Assembly: GCF_004339665.1 (NCBI RefSeq)
Contig: NZ_SMMU01000010.1
Location: 1 to 64,000, forward strand
DNA: 64,000 bases
From: Azotobacter chroococcum
Lineage (GTDB): Bacteria > Pseudomonadota > Gammaproteobacteria > Pseudomonadales > Pseudomonadaceae
Direction: 5' to 3'
Shown: in pieces, positions 34,896 through 44,792 of the stretch
How the letters are laid out: every line of letters starts with the position of its first letter
Numbering within the stretch: position 1 is the first letter of the stretch
The notes under the pieces: generated by a model
What the model was told of the DNA's origin: nothing
Database searches by the model: none
Seen by the model: only the letters and a program-made list of their open reading frames with translations
Position numbers and translations under genes: made by a program

Positions 34896-36071
34896 ATGTT
34901 CCCAGCCCTCAGCACGGACGTCCTGATCGTTGGCGGCGGTATCGCCGGCCTCTGGCTGAACGCCCGTCTGCGCCAGTCCGGCTACGCCACCCTGCTGGTG
35001 GAAAGCGCCAGCCTGGGCGGCGGACAGAGCGTCAAGTCGCAGGGGATCATCCACGGCGGCACCAAGTACGCCCTGCACGGCGCGCTGAGCGGCGCCTCCG
35101 AGGCGATCGCCGACATGCCGCGGCGCTGGCGCGAGGCGCTGGCCGGCAGCGGCGAGCTGGACCTCTCCGGGGTGCGCCGGCTGTCCGACGCCCACTATCT
35201 ATGGTCACCCGGCACCCTGGCCGGCAAGCTCACCAGCTTCTTCGCCAGCAAGGCGGTGCGCGCGCGGGTCGAGCCGGTGAAGGGCGAGGCCCTGCCCGCG
35301 GCGCTGCAGCATGCGGACTTTCGCGGCAGCGTCTATCGCCTGGACGAGCTGGTGCTGGACGTGCCCGGCCTGATCGCCCGCCTCGCCGAGCTGGCAGGCC
35401 CAGGCCTGCTGGCCGCGCGGGAGATCGCCCCGCTGCGCGAGGCCGGCGAGCTGGTCGGGCTGAGTGTCGACGGTCGGGAGATCCGCGCCCAGCGCATCGT
35501 CTTCTGCGCCGGCGCCGGCAATGCCGAACTGCTGGCTACGCTCGGCCTGAGCCAGCCGGCCATGCAGCGGCGCCCGCTGCACATGGTCATGCTCAAGGCG
35601 CCGACCCTCAAGCCGCTCTACGCCCACTGCCTGGGCGGCGGGCCGAAGCCGCGGCTGACCGTCACCAGCCATCCGGCCGCCGACGGCCAGTGGGTCTGGT
35701 ACCTGGGCGGCGACCTGGCCGAGGCCGAAGGCGTGGCCCGCGACGAGGCGCAGCAGATCGCCACGGCTCGCCGCGAACTGAACGAACTGCTGCCCTGGAT
35801 CGATCTGGCCCAGGCGCGCTGGGCGACCCTGCGGGTGGATCGCGCCGAGCCGGCGCAGTCGGCCCTGGCGCGCCCGGACAACGCCTTTCTCGCCGAGCAG
35901 GGCCGCCTGCTGGTCGGCTGGCCGACCAAGCTGGCCCTGGCCCCGGATCTGACCGAGCGGATCTTCGCCAGCCTCGAACGGGACGCCGTGCGCCCGGCGG
36001 CACATCCGCCGCTGCCCGCCCTGCCCCGCCCGCCGCTGGCGCGACCGGCCTGGGAGGAGCTGCTGCCGTGA
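34896..36071 (+). CDS. FAD-dependent oxidoreductase (DAO family)
   Basis: 391 residues. VLIVGGGIAGLWLNARL is the N-terminal dinucleotide fold, followed by a SQGIIHGGTKYALHG segment typical of the D-amino-acid/glycerol-3-phosphate oxidase superfamily, and RIVFCAGAGNAELL near residue 210. It matches the gene next to waaA in Pseudomonas aeruginosa (PA4991 type). The substrate is unknown. It reads divergently from waaA and overlaps the aldo/keto reductase by 4 bases, so the two are co-translated. Confidence 0.88.
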   Translation: MFPALSTDVLIVGGGIAGLWLNARLRQSGYATLLVESASLGGGQSVKSQGIIHGGTKYALHGALSGASEAIADMPRRWREALAGSGELDLSGVRRLSDAHYLWSPGTLAGKLTSFFASKAVRARVEPVKGEALPAALQHADFRGSVYRLDELVLDVPGLIARLAELAGPGLLAAREIAPLREAGELVGLSVDGREIRAQRIVFCAGAGNAELLATLGLSQPAMQRRPLHMVMLKAPTLKPLYAHCLGGGPKPRLTVTSHPAADGQWVWYLGGDLAEAEGVARDEAQQIATARRELNELLPWIDLAQARWATLRVDRAEPAQSALARPDNAFLAEQGRLLVGWPTKLALAPDLTERIFASLERDAVRPAAHPPLPALPRPPLARPAWEELLP

Positions 36072-36886
36072 GCCTCGCCACCCTCCACGACCTGCACCGC
36101 CCGCTGGGCAGCAGCGGCCTGACCGTCTCGCCGCTGGGCCTGGGCACCGTCAAGCTCGGCCGCGACCAGGGCGTGAAGTACCCGACCGGCTTTCGCATCC
36201 CCGACGACGCCGAGGCCCGCCGGCTGCTCGCCCTGGCCCGCGAACTGGGCATCAACCTGATCGACACCGCGCCGGCCTACGGGGTCAGCGAGGAGCGCCT
36301 CGGCCCGCTGCTGCGCGGCCAGCGCGACGCCTGGGTGATCGTCAGCAAGGTCGGCGAGGAGTTCGAGAATGGCCAGTCGCGCTTCGATTTCTCCCCGGCG
36401 CACACCCGCTTCTCCGTCGAGCGCAGCCTCAAGCGCCTGGAAACCGACCATATCGACCTGGTCCTGGTGCACTCGGACGGCAACGACGTCGCCATCCTGC
36501 GGGACAGCGGCGTCTACCCGACCCTCGCCGAACTCAAGCGCGAGGGCAAGATCAACGCCTTCGGCTTCTCCGGCAAGACCGTCGAGGGCGGCCTGCTGGC
36601 CCTCGAGCAAGGCGACTGCGCCATGATCACCCTGAATCTCGACGACCAGCGCGAGCTGCCGGTGGCCGACTACGCCGCCGCCCACGCCAAGGGCATCCTG
36701 ATCAAGAAGGCCCTGGCCAGCGGCCATGCCTGCCTGGATAGCGGCATCGACCCGGTTCGCGCCAGCTTCGAGCTGCTGTTCCACCACCCCGGTGTCGGCA
36801 GCGCGATCGTCGGAACCATCAACCCGCTGCATCTGTCGCATAATGTCTCGGCAGCTGCAGCCGTCATCCGCCAACAAAGACAATAA
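36068..36886 (+). CDS. Aldo/keto reductase
   Basis: 272 residues from a GTG start within the GTGA overlap with the previous stop. GLGTVKLGRDQGVKYPTGFR, NLIDTAPAYGVSEERLGPLL near residue 60 (catalytic Asp and Tyr), VIVSKVGEEF with the catalytic lysine and DLVLVHSDGND with the catalytic His define the family. It is shorter than typical members (about 300) and lacks part of the C-terminal loop. It is the counterpart of PA4992. It could use NADPH to reduce an aldehyde made or consumed by the oxidoreductase. Confidence 0.88.
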   Translation: MSLATLHDLHRPLGSSGLTVSPLGLGTVKLGRDQGVKYPTGFRIPDDAEARRLLALARELGINLIDTAPAYGVSEERLGPLLRGQRDAWVIVSKVGEEFENGQSRFDFSPAHTRFSVERSLKRLETDHIDLVLVHSDGNDVAILRDSGVYPTLAELKREGKINAFGFSGKTVEGGLLALEQGDCAMITLNLDDQRELPVADYAAAHAKGILIKKALASGHACLDSGIDPVRASFELLFHHPGVGSAIVGTINPLHLSHNVSAAAAVIRQQRQ

Positions 36887-36928
36887 GGACCTGCCGCTTC
36901 TGCGGCAGGCCAGGACCAAGGAGCCGCC

Positions 36929-37858
36929 ATGTCGACCATCATCGCCAAGCGCAATCCGCGCGCCTTCAAGACCCTTCCCCTGTTCGTGGAAGCTTCCCCC
37001 GAAGGCCTCAGCTACCAGGCTCTCGGCCAGCCGCTGAACTTCAGCCAGATGCTCGAACGGCGTCGCCCGGTCGAGGTCGCCGACAGCCAGCGCTTCGCCC
37101 TGGAACTGGCCAACCTGGGCGTCTCCGTGCGCCTGACCCTGACCTGGCAGGGCCGCGACTACTGGCTGCTGGTACGCCAGCAGCGCCAGGACCGCGGCGA
37201 CGTGGTGCTCAAGCCGATCTCCGGCTACGTGCCGGCCCACGAGCTGAACCTGCCGCTGCTCACGGCGATCCAGGAAGTCGCCGAGGAATGCCTGCTGCAG
37301 ACCCCGCAGTGCTGGCTGACCGGGCGCTTCGGCGACACTTGGCTGCCGGCGCCCTACGAGAACGTCCTGCACTACTGCGACAACACCTCCTTCCGCCTGA
37401 GCCCGCTGTCCGGCGCGGCGCGCCCGGTGTCCTGCGGCAGCATGCCCCTGCTGGAGCGCCCGCGGGCCTACGTGCACCTGCCCACCGCTTCGCTGCAGCT
37501 GGTCTACGACATGCGCCTGGAGATGCCGGGGAACCTGCGCCAGCTCAGCCTGCTGCACGCCGACGAATGCCTGGAGGAAGGCACCCTGATCGCTCGCATC
37601 GACCACGACAGCCCGGACCTCTACCTGCTGCCCTTCGACCAGGACCGGCGCCCGGCGGACGAACTCTACACCCTGCAGCAGGGTGTTCTGCGTCCGGTCG
37701 ACACCCGCGACCTGTGGCTGGCCGAAAGCTTCGCCCCGCAGGACGGCTGGGTGGTACGCGACGAGCGGATCAGTTGGCGCGACTGGCAGGCCCTGTGGGA
37801 CGCCCCCGAGCAGAACCTCGCCAGGCCGGCCCCGCGGCGCAGCGGGGCGGTAGGCTGA
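36929..37858 (+). CDS. Conserved hypothetical protein, possible Nudix-derived fold
   Basis: 309 residues, soluble, found after the aldo/keto reductase as in Pseudomonas (PA4993 position). YWLLVRQQRQDRGDVVLKPI is followed by LLTAIQEVAEECLLQ near residues 111-125, which recalls the REVxEExG helix of a Nudix box, but the preceding Gly and some acidic positions are not clear. Activity is therefore uncertain. It starts 42 bases after the previous gene with a GGAG-type SD and is probably in the same transcript. Confidence 0.75.
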   Translation: MSTIIAKRNPRAFKTLPLFVEASPEGLSYQALGQPLNFSQMLERRRPVEVADSQRFALELANLGVSVRLTLTWQGRDYWLLVRQQRQDRGDVVLKPISGYVPAHELNLPLLTAIQEVAEECLLQTPQCWLTGRFGDTWLPAPYENVLHYCDNTSFRLSPLSGAARPVSCGSMPLLERPRAYVHLPTASLQLVYDMRLEMPGNLRQLSLLHADECLEEGTLIARIDHDSPDLYLLPFDQDRRPADELYTLQQGVLRPVDTRDLWLAESFAPQDGWVVRDERISWRDWQALWDAPEQNLARPAPRRSGAVG

Positions 37859-37918
37859 GAGGAGCTCCCAGGAGGAAGCTCCCCCCGGACGCCACTCACC
37901 GAGGGCACACCAGTGCCC

Positions 37919-39955
37919 TTACCTGGTCGCATCCTCCCGCCGATGCGCCAAGGCCTCGCCGGCGTCCTGCATGGATGCGAAAGCCTTGGCGAACATCGGC
38001 ACCAGCAGGCGGTTGCCGAACTCGCTCAGATGATCATCGTCCGCATACAGCGGGATTCCATTCCTGCTGCCGTGACAGACCTTGCCGTCACACAGATAAG
38101 GCAGGGGGTCGAGAATCCGGGCGCCGCATTGCTCGCGGGCTTCGTCCTGAAGGCTCCAGACGAAGGCATGGCGCTTGTGGTAGTCCGCCAATGTGATCGA
38201 GACCTCCCTCTGAGCTCCTATCAGCATCGTCTTGGCCATGGCATGGGGCACATCTATCACCATCTCGGGTATGGGCCGCATCAGAAATAACGGCCGATGC
38301 CTAGCGATCTCACAAGCACTCGCCACATAGTGCCGGCGAAATTCCTCCAGATACTCGGGGGAAGCCCTGTCGGCAGGCGAGGAGAAAAACACCAGGGGCC
38401 GGCCGGTTTCCTTGTCCTCGAATTTTTCGTTGTAGCCCATGGCATACACGGAGGTTCGATTTATCACGATGACCGGCAGACTGGAGGAAACACCGGCCAA
38501 CTCTGCCTCCAGCTCCCTCTTCAAGGCCAGACAAGGCGCTGCATTCTTCTTCTCGACATCGTGCGCACCGAACACCAGCAGACACAGGGGGGCAGCCCGA
38601 AACTGGATGCCCTGTTGCGAACCGGGCAGCGCGGCCTGTGCCGCCGTGACCAATGCATCGGCATGACTGTCGCCCACCATCAGCGCCCTGATCGAAGGGC
38701 CACCGAAGGTGCAGGCGGCTCCCTTGTCCAGGCATTCGTCCTGCCGGGGATTGCGATTGTCGGCCTGAGCCTCGATCTCGCCCACCGCGGCGGGCAGACG
38801 CTGCGGGAAACCATCGGTTTCACGTATCCAGGCGGCTGCCAGCGCCGGCGGAAAAACCGCCAGTAGCAGAGCGGCTGCCGCCCAACGAGGCGTCAATCCG
38901 TGCAAGCCACGCCGTGCCGGAACCTCGATCAAGGCATAGGAAAGCTGGCCAAGCAGCAGGGTCGCGAAGAGAGCAGACAGGACCCAGGCCGGGCTTTCCA
39001 GCCTCTCGCAATAGGCAAGGCCGGCGACCAGCGGCCAATGCCACAGGTAGATGGAGTACGAGCGGGTGCCAAGCCACTGGGCTACAGCGTTGCCGGTCCA
39101 GGGCGAATCCCCGCGCTGCGCCAGCAGTACCGACAGGGCCCCGATGCAGGGCACCAGTGCCAGCCAGCCCGGCCAGAGACTCGACGAGTCGAGAAAGACG
39201 ACGGCAGAGACAATCGCGAGCAGGCCAAGCCATTCCAAACCGAGCCTGGTGCGCGCGGAAAACCTCAGATTCTCGCCAAACAGGAAAAGCAGACCTCCGG
39301 CCAGAAACTCCCATGCCCGCGACTGCAGCAGGTAGAAGGCTTTGGGCGGCTCGCTCAGAGTCAGTGCGACACAGACACCAAAGGAGGCGAGCAATAACGG
39401 GACCTGGAGCAGGACCATTGCCCGCCGGCCCGGAAACAACCGCCAGACGGCCAGCAGGAGTACGGGCAGCAGAAGATAGAACTGCCACTCCACAGACAGC
39501 GACCAGCTATGCAGAAGCCATTTCTCGTGGGCGTCGTCATCGAAATAGCCGGACTCCTGCAGGTAACGCAGGTTGGATGCAAAGAGCAGGGTCCGCCGGG
39601 CATGCCCACCGAGCGTCTCGTACTCCTTGGGCATCAGGAAGAACCAGCCGACCGCCAGCAGCACCGCCGCCAGCACGATCAGGGCCGGAAGAATCCGCCG
39701 GGCACGGGCCAGGTAGAAATCCCACAGGGAAAAATCGCCCCGCTGCAAGCCCTTGGCGATAATGCCGCTCATCAGGAAGCCGGAGATGACGAAGAACACA
39801 TCGACGCCGACAAAACCGCCGCCGAAACCAGCAATCCCGAAGTGATACAGCACCACGGCCATCACGGCCCAGGCGCGTAGTCCATTGATGTCACGGCGGA
39901 ACTCATTGGCCCCGGTGGTCGATGCAGAAATGCTGTGCGACACCCTCTTCCCCAC
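37919..39955 (-). CDS. OafA/YrhL-type acyltransferase with C-terminal SGNH domain
   Basis: 678 residues. Residues 20-370 are the ten-helix acyltransferase-3 membrane domain (DINGLRAWAVMAVVLYHFG; GVDVFFVISGFLMSGIIAKG; SLSVEWQFYLLLPVLLLAVW). The periplasmic C-terminal part has SGNH-hydrolase blocks: ALMVGDSHADALV near 435 and DDDHLSEFGNRLL near 655, giving the Ser and Asp/His. Such proteins O-acetylate O-antigen, core or peptidoglycan sugars. Start is a GTG at 39955, weakly supported. It is not part of the conserved Pseudomonas order here and looks like a strain-specific surface modification gene. Confidence 0.88.
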   Translation of the reverse strand: MGKRVSHSISASTTGANEFRRDINGLRAWAVMAVVLYHFGIAGFGGGFVGVDVFFVISGFLMSGIIAKGLQRGDFSLWDFYLARARRILPALIVLAAVLLAVGWFFLMPKEYETLGGHARRTLLFASNLRYLQESGYFDDDAHEKWLLHSWSLSVEWQFYLLLPVLLLAVWRLFPGRRAMVLLQVPLLLASFGVCVALTLSEPPKAFYLLQSRAWEFLAGGLLFLFGENLRFSARTRLGLEWLGLLAIVSAVVFLDSSSLWPGWLALVPCIGALSVLLAQRGDSPWTGNAVAQWLGTRSYSIYLWHWPLVAGLAYCERLESPAWVLSALFATLLLGQLSYALIEVPARRGLHGLTPRWAAAALLLAVFPPALAAAWIRETDGFPQRLPAAVGEIEAQADNRNPRQDECLDKGAACTFGGPSIRALMVGDSHADALVTAAQAALPGSQQGIQFRAAPLCLLVFGAHDVEKKNAAPCLALKRELEAELAGVSSSLPVIVINRTSVYAMGYNEKFEDKETGRPLVFFSSPADRASPEYLEEFRRHYVASACEIARHRPLFLMRPIPEMVIDVPHAMAKTMLIGAQREVSITLADYHKRHAFVWSLQDEAREQCGARILDPLPYLCDGKVCHGSRNGIPLYADDDHLSEFGNRLLVPMFAKAFASMQDAGEALAHRREDATR

Positions 39956-40036
39956 AGGAACTTGCGGATCGCAATGCCCAGGCGAAGCAGTGCAGGCGCT
40001 TGGGCGCGACGGATTTGAAAGACGAACTTTCCGCGC

Positions 40037-41461
40037 TTATGGCTGCCGGCGGATTTTCTCGACGATACCGGTAGTGGAACTGTTCTCCACCAGCCCCAGC
40101 ACCCTCACCTCGCCGCCATGGGCGCGGACGAGGTCGGCGCCGACCACCTGATCGACGCCGTAGTCGCCGCCCTTGACCAGCACGTCCGGACGGATCTGCT
40201 CGAGCAGGCGCTCGGGGGTGTCCTCGGCGAAGCTCACCACCCAGTCCACCGCGCCGAGCCCGGCGAGCACCGCCATACGCCGGTCCACCGAATTGATCGG
40301 CCGGCCCGGCCCCTTCAGACGGGTCACCGAAGCATCGTCGTTGACCGCCACGATCAGCCGGTCGCCCTGGGCGCGGGCCTGCTCCAGGTAGGTCACGTGG
40401 CCGGCGTGGAGGATGTCGAAGCAGCCATTGGTGAAGACGATCTTCTCGCTCTGGGCGCGGGCGTCCTCGATGGCCAGCAGGAGCTGCTCGAGGCCCAGCA
40501 CGCCGCGCTCCGAGCCCTGCTCGCGCTGCACCGCACGGCGCAGCTCGGGGGCGCTGATCGCCGCGGTGCCCAGCTTGCCGACCACGATGCCGGCCGCCAG
40601 GTTGGCGAGCGCCACCGCCTGCGGCAGCTCCTCACCGGCGGCCAGCGCCGCGGCCAGGGTGGAGATCACCGTGTCGCCGGCCCCGGTGACGTCGAACACC
40701 TCGCGCGCCCGCGCCGGCAGGTGCAGCGCCGGATGGCCGGGGCGCAGCAGGGTCATGCCGTGCTCGCCACGGGTCACCAGCAGCGCGCCGAGCTCGAGTT
40801 CGGCCATCAGCCGGGCGCCCTTGGCCACCAGCTCGGCTTCGTCGGCGCAGCGGCCGACGATGTTCTCGAACTCGGCCAGGTTCGGAGTGATCAGGTCGGC
40901 GCCGCGGTAGATGCTGAAGTCCTTGCCCTTGGGATCGGCCAGCACCGGAATGCCACGGGCGCGCGCCGCCTGGATCAGTACCTGATGATTCTGCAACGCA
41001 CCCTTGCCGTAGTCGGAGAGCACCAGCACCCGGACCCCGTCGAGCAGGCCCTCGACCTCGGCGGCCAGGGCCGCGGCGTCGGTGGCGAAGGGCTGCTCGA
41101 AGTCCATGCGCAGCAGCTGCTGATGGCGGCTCAACACCCTGAGCTTGACGATGGTCGGCTGGCTGGCGATGCGCTGGAAATGTACGTCCACGCCGGCCGA
41201 CGCCAGGCTCTGGGCCAGGCTGTCGGCCGCCTCGTCGGCACCGGTCACCCCGACCAGGCTGGCCGAGCCCCCCAGCGCGGCGATGTTCAGCGCGACGTTG
41301 GCCGCCCCGCCCGGGCGGTCCTCCATCTGCTCGACCTTGACCACCGGCACCGGCGCCTCCGGGGAGATCCGCGTGGTGCAGCCATGCCAGTAGCGGTCGA
41401 GCATGACATCGCCGACCACCAGCACGGGAGAGCGCTCGAAACGGGGCATGGACAGCTTCAT
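40037..41461 (-). CDS. hldE: Bifunctional heptose-7-phosphate kinase / heptose-1-phosphate adenylyltransferase
   Basis: 474 residues, two domains. Residues 1-320 are a ribokinase-type kinase ([32 protein letters not shown] and [16 protein letters not shown] with the catalytic Asp). Residues 340-474 are the cytidylyltransferase-like domain with [20 protein letters not shown] carrying the HxGH motif. It makes ADP-heptose for the LPS inner core used by WaaC and WaaF in this window. Start at 41461 (MKLSMPRF) is conserved; the frame stays open upstream but has no homologous features. An AT-rich gene is divergent from it. Confidence 0.97.
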   Translation of the reverse strand: MKLSMPRFERSPVLVVGDVMLDRYWHGCTTRISPEAPVPVVKVEQMEDRPGGAANVALNIAALGGSASLVGVTGADEAADSLAQSLASAGVDVHFQRIASQPTIVKLRVLSRHQQLLRMDFEQPFATDAAALAAEVEGLLDGVRVLVLSDYGKGALQNHQVLIQAARARGIPVLADPKGKDFSIYRGADLITPNLAEFENIVGRCADEAELVAKGARLMAELELGALLVTRGEHGMTLLRPGHPALHLPARAREVFDVTGAGDTVISTLAAALAAGEELPQAVALANLAAGIVVGKLGTAAISAPELRRAVQREQGSERGVLGLEQLLLAIEDARAQSEKIVFTNGCFDILHAGHVTYLEQARAQGDRLIVAVNDDASVTRLKGPGRPINSVDRRMAVLAGLGAVDWVVSFAEDTPERLLEQIRPDVLVKGGDYGVDQVVGADLVRAHGGEVRVLGLVENSSTTGIVEKIRRQP

Positions 41462-41498
41462 AAGATCCCGGAGAGTGGAAAAAAACATCGAGAATTCT

Positions 41499-42383
41499 AT
41501 GATAAATTCATCGATAGAGTCACCCCCAGCTCCAATAGCGCACCGGAACGATATGCCTTCTTTAGCCGATCTAGAAAAAGAATTCCCTATAAAATTACAA
41601 TGCAATGGCTTTCAATATCATCTAGCCGAGCCACTGGATATAGGCAACCTGCAACAAAAGACACTGAGCTCTGGAGGCGAACGCACCTTAATAGTTGCCA
41701 CAACCCCGCGCAATAAAAACAGCTATTTCATCAAGAGATCACTTCTAACAGGGCTCCATTCAAAGCTCAGAATCACCTTTGGATTACCCAGGAAGAAAGC
41801 CGGACCGGACTGGGAAATCGCCGAGCTGACCAATAGTTTGAATGCATTACAAAAGAGTATCGACACACCCGAAATCGTAGGCTTCGGCTACAGAAAGAAC
41901 CTTGGATTGGTCAGTGAATTTGAAATAATATCAAAATACTTGAGCGACCATACTGATGCTGCCACATGGCTCTCGACAAACCCGGAAAAGATTAAAATCC
42001 AAGAACTTGTCGACACCATCCAGAAACTGATAATAAAACTCCACCAGAAAGAAACTTATCACCTTGATATGTGGGCGGGAAACTTGATGCTAACCCCAGA
42101 CAGCAAGACATTAAAAATAATTGACTTTGAAAACTGCCAGTTTGGCAAAACCGAATACAGCCATGAGCTTCTGGGCTTCTTATTTGGCTTCCTCTACTAC
42201 AGAGAAATCAAGAAACACCTCACTGCCCAAGAGTACGACAAGATTACCGAGCACACGCTAGAGAGCCACCCTGAGATTGATGCAACCCGTTTCGCCAGGC
42301 TCTATGCGTTAAGCAAAAATCTGAAGATCGGACGCAAGGAGCGCCGCGAGATTTTTCATAGCGGCACAGTCATAACCGGGTAA
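41499..42383 (+). CDS. AT-rich LPS kinase-like protein (InaA/Kdo-kinase type)
   Basis: About 294 residues. [18 protein letters not shown] near residue 195 is the kinase catalytic loop (HxDxxxxN) and [13 protein letters not shown] near 215 the DFG-equivalent; [12 protein letters not shown] near 80 probably holds the ATP-binding lysine. Base and codon use are strikingly AT-rich (many AAA, ATA, AAT codons) compared with hldE and dnpA on either side, a sign of transfer. Start is uncertain: 41499 or 41553, with weak SD for both. The frame open from 41403 would overlap hldE. It is inserted between genes contiguous on the minus strand. Confidence 0.75.
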   Translation: MINSSIESPPAPIAHRNDMPSLADLEKEFPIKLQCNGFQYHLAEPLDIGNLQQKTLSSGGERTLIVATTPRNKNSYFIKRSLLTGLHSKLRITFGLPRKKAGPDWEIAELTNSLNALQKSIDTPEIVGFGYRKNLGLVSEFEIISKYLSDHTDAATWLSTNPEKIKIQELVDTIQKLIIKLHQKETYHLDMWAGNLMLTPDSKTLKIIDFENCQFGKTEYSHELLGFLFGFLYYREIKKHLTAQEYDKITEHTLESHPEIDATRFARLYALSKNLKIGRKERREIFHSGTVITG

Positions 42384-42406
42384 GCCCTCCCCAACCAATC
42401 TGGTTG

Positions 42407-43891
42407 TCATGCGCTCTGCTCAGGATACTGATACTGCGCCGTCTCATCCAAACGGGACTCGGCATGGATTATCGGCTGCTCTTTTGCTGGCCGTATAGCA
42501 GCCGCCCGCACCCAGAACAATTCATGCCTTCGCACCGCCTTGCGGAAGAACTCGTCGGCCCCGGTGGCCGGCCAGCGGCGCCCGGCGAGGGCCTGCTGAA
42601 TCAGCCGGCGCAGGCGCTTCTTCAGCGGCAGCGGCGCCTGCAGGTCATGCTGCATGGCCAACGCTGCGGCCTTGTCCAGGCGGGTTTCAGCGTCGAGGCC
42701 CGGACTCCACAGGCCGTCGACCGGCAAGGGCTCGATGGCTGGCGGCAGGGCGATGCCGTCCCCGGCCGGGCCCATCGGCCAGCGGTCGTTGTCGTGCAGG
42801 TGGTTGGCGTAGAGCAGCAGGGTCTCGGGACGCCAGGCGCTGGCGGCGGCCGCCTCGAGCAGGGCGCGGGTGGCAGCCATGTGGTCGGCATGCGGATCCA
42901 GCTCGGGATGCGGCGTCACCACCACCTCGGGGCGAAAGTGCTCAAGCAGCGCGCGCAAGTCGGCGATCAGGTTGCTCCAGGTCGGCGCACCCTCGGCATC
43001 GCCGGGCAGGCTCAGCGGGTTGTGCCGGCGCACGCTGCGGGTGTCGCTCTCGCCGGATTCCCGCGAGCCGAACGGCCGCTGCGGCTCGGCGGCCATCGCC
43101 GGCAGCTGCAGGCAGTAGTAGCCGAGCTGCACGCAACGACTCTGCGGCACGCCACCCCACAGCGGCACCGCCAGACTGTCCCAGCTGCGCAGACGGCCCT
43201 TGAGGCGCGCCGCGGCCGCCGGGTCGAGACCGAGACGCCGGTAGCGCTCGGCCTCGATCTCGCCCTGGGTCAGGGTGACGATGGCGACATCCCGCGCCCG
43301 GCTGTACAGGCCGAAGGCCGCCAGTTCGGCGTCGTCGGCATGGGGGGCGATGACCAGCAGGCGCCGTTCGGCGTAATCCGGGTTGGTCAGCGCATGCAGG
43401 GTGGCCGTGGCGGCCAGGCTGCAGAAGCGTCCGCGAAAGCGCAGGCTCCCGTCACGTAGCGCCTCCTGCTGACCGGACAGGTTCAGGTAGCGCAGCCCGT
43501 CCACGCCGCGCTCGAAATCCTGGCGGTCGTCGCCGATCCACACCTGCGGATCGAACAGCCGCCCGAGCCGGCCGGCGCTGACGCGCACCTCGAGGATCAG
43601 GGTCTCGGCCGCCCCGATATCGCCCTCAACCACCAGCCTGCCCTCCTCCAGGCGCACCGGCAGGGCCAGGGCATCGGGCGGAAAGGCATAGCAGTAATCA
43701 TCCTGCGGACGATAGAACAGATGATCGGCGAACCAGGCCTCGTGGGCGACCCAACCCAGCACCAGCGCCAGCGGCACCAGCCACCAGGCGACCAGCAGGC
43801 CGAGCAGGACCAGCGCCATCAGGGCGGTCAGCATGAAAAGGCGCTTGTGCCGGCGATGGCGCTTCAGCAGCTGCTGCTTGCGGGCTGTCAT
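42407..43891 (-). CDS. dnpA: PIG-L family deacetylase (DnpA-like)
   Basis: 494 residues. A membrane anchor (about residues 20-50, LMALVLLGLLVAWWLVPLAL) precedes a beta-rich domain and a PIG-L/LmbE zinc deacetylase domain with LLVIAPHADDAELAAFGLY near 180 and the second zinc site in HPELDPHADHMAATRAL near 345. The P. aeruginosa counterpart at this position (PA5002, DnpA) is a de-N-acetylase linked to persister formation; the target is thought to be envelope glycans. Start at 43891 is 4 bases after the mig-14 stop. Confidence 0.88.
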   Translation of the reverse strand: MTARKQQLLKRHRRHKRLFMLTALMALVLLGLLVAWWLVPLALVLGWVAHEAWFADHLFYRPQDDYCYAFPPDALALPVRLEEGRLVVEGDIGAAETLILEVRVSAGRLGRLFDPQVWIGDDRQDFERGVDGLRYLNLSGQQEALRDGSLRFRGRFCSLAATATLHALTNPDYAERRLLVIAPHADDAELAAFGLYSRARDVAIVTLTQGEIEAERYRRLGLDPAAAARLKGRLRSWDSLAVPLWGGVPQSRCVQLGYYCLQLPAMAAEPQRPFGSRESGESDTRSVRRHNPLSLPGDAEGAPTWSNLIADLRALLEHFRPEVVVTPHPELDPHADHMAATRALLEAAAASAWRPETLLLYANHLHDNDRWPMGPAGDGIALPPAIEPLPVDGLWSPGLDAETRLDKAAALAMQHDLQAPLPLKKRLRRLIQQALAGRRWPATGADEFFRKAVRRHELFWVRAAAIRPAKEQPIIHAESRLDETAQYQYPEQSA

Positions 43892-43895
43892 GGCG

Positions 43896-44792
43896 TCAGA
43901 CCTGATAGACCGGCACCCGGTGGCACCAGAGGTCCTTGTATTCACGGTCGGCGCGGCCAAAGGAATAGCGCAGCTGCTTGTCCTTGGCCCGCGCCTCGGC
44001 CCAGGCGTCCTGGGTATTGACGAAGGTGAGTACGCTGCCGGGGGCCAGCTTGTCGCAGTCGGGATCGAAGCCGCCGTTGATGTACTCGTAGGAGACCCAC
44101 TTGGGCGACTCGACCCGGTAGAGGATCTGGATGGCGATGGGCCGCTCCCCGAGAAACACCACCTGGCCGGCCATGAACTCGTTCATCAGCTCGAACACCT
44201 CGGCCAGGCGAGGCTTGCCCGGCACCTCGAACTTCCAGCGGCGCTCGAACAGCTCCGCGTAGATGGCGGCGCGCTCGGCAGGCGCCACCTCGCCGATCGG
44301 CCGCAGATGACCGCCGGCCTCCTGCAGCAGGCGCAGGTCGCGGCGCAGGTTGTAGCGGTAACGCCCCTTGTAGTTCTCCGGCGGGCGGGCCATGGCCAAC
44401 TGCTCGGGCTGCTCGCGCAGGTTCGCGATGCGCCCGTGGTTCAGCTCGGAGATGTAGCTCATCTGCTGGCGCACGGGTACGCAGGCGGTCTCGGCGATCG
44501 GCAGGATCACTTCGGCATTGCCCAGGTCGAACAGCCGGCGCTTGCCGGCCTGCTTCAGCACGTCCTTGGACAGCGCCAGATGGCGTCCCCAGCAAGGCAC
44601 GGCGGCCAGCAGCTCGCCATCCTGCTCCCAGCCCAGGTAACGGACAGGCATTTCCGCCAGGGCGGACAGCCGCTCGACGAACGCGGGATGGGTCGCCACG
44701 CTGCCGCCATGGCGGCTCCAAGCCTCGGCATAGGCCGTTTGGTCGATGGCATTCCAGCCACGCTCACGCCAGCCACGCAACAACTGCAACAT
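43896..44792 (-). CDS. mig-14: Mig-14-like GNAT-fold protein
   Basis: 298 residues, the family of Salmonella Mig-14 and P. aeruginosa PA5003, involved in resistance to cationic peptides. GWNAIDQTAYAEAWSRHGGS starts the conserved part; RPPENYKGRYRYNLRRDLRL and the ERRWKFEVPGKPRLAEVFEL segment near residue 185 are characteristic of the FemAB/GNAT-like fold. No membrane helix or signal is seen. Start overlaps the msbA stop by one base (TGATG), so it is translationally coupled. Confidence 0.9.
   Translation of the reverse strand: MLQLLRGWRERGWNAIDQTAYAEAWSRHGGSVATHPAFVERLSALAEMPVRYLGWEQDGELLAAVPCWGRHLALSKDVLKQAGKRRLFDLGNAEVILPIAETACVPVRQQMSYISELNHGRIANLREQPEQLAMARPPENYKGRYRYNLRRDLRLLQEAGGHLRPIGEVAPAERAAIYAELFERRWKFEVPGKPRLAEVFELMNEFMAGQVVFLGERPIAIQILYRVESPKWVSYEYINGGFDPDCDKLAPGSVLTFVNTQDAWAEARAKDKQLRYSFGRADREYKDLWCHRVPVYQV

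Noticed and set aside
35618-37606. 662-codon minus-strand frame over the aldo/keto reductase region
   Set aside because: Shadow of three coupled plus-strand genes with family motifs; no domain of its own.
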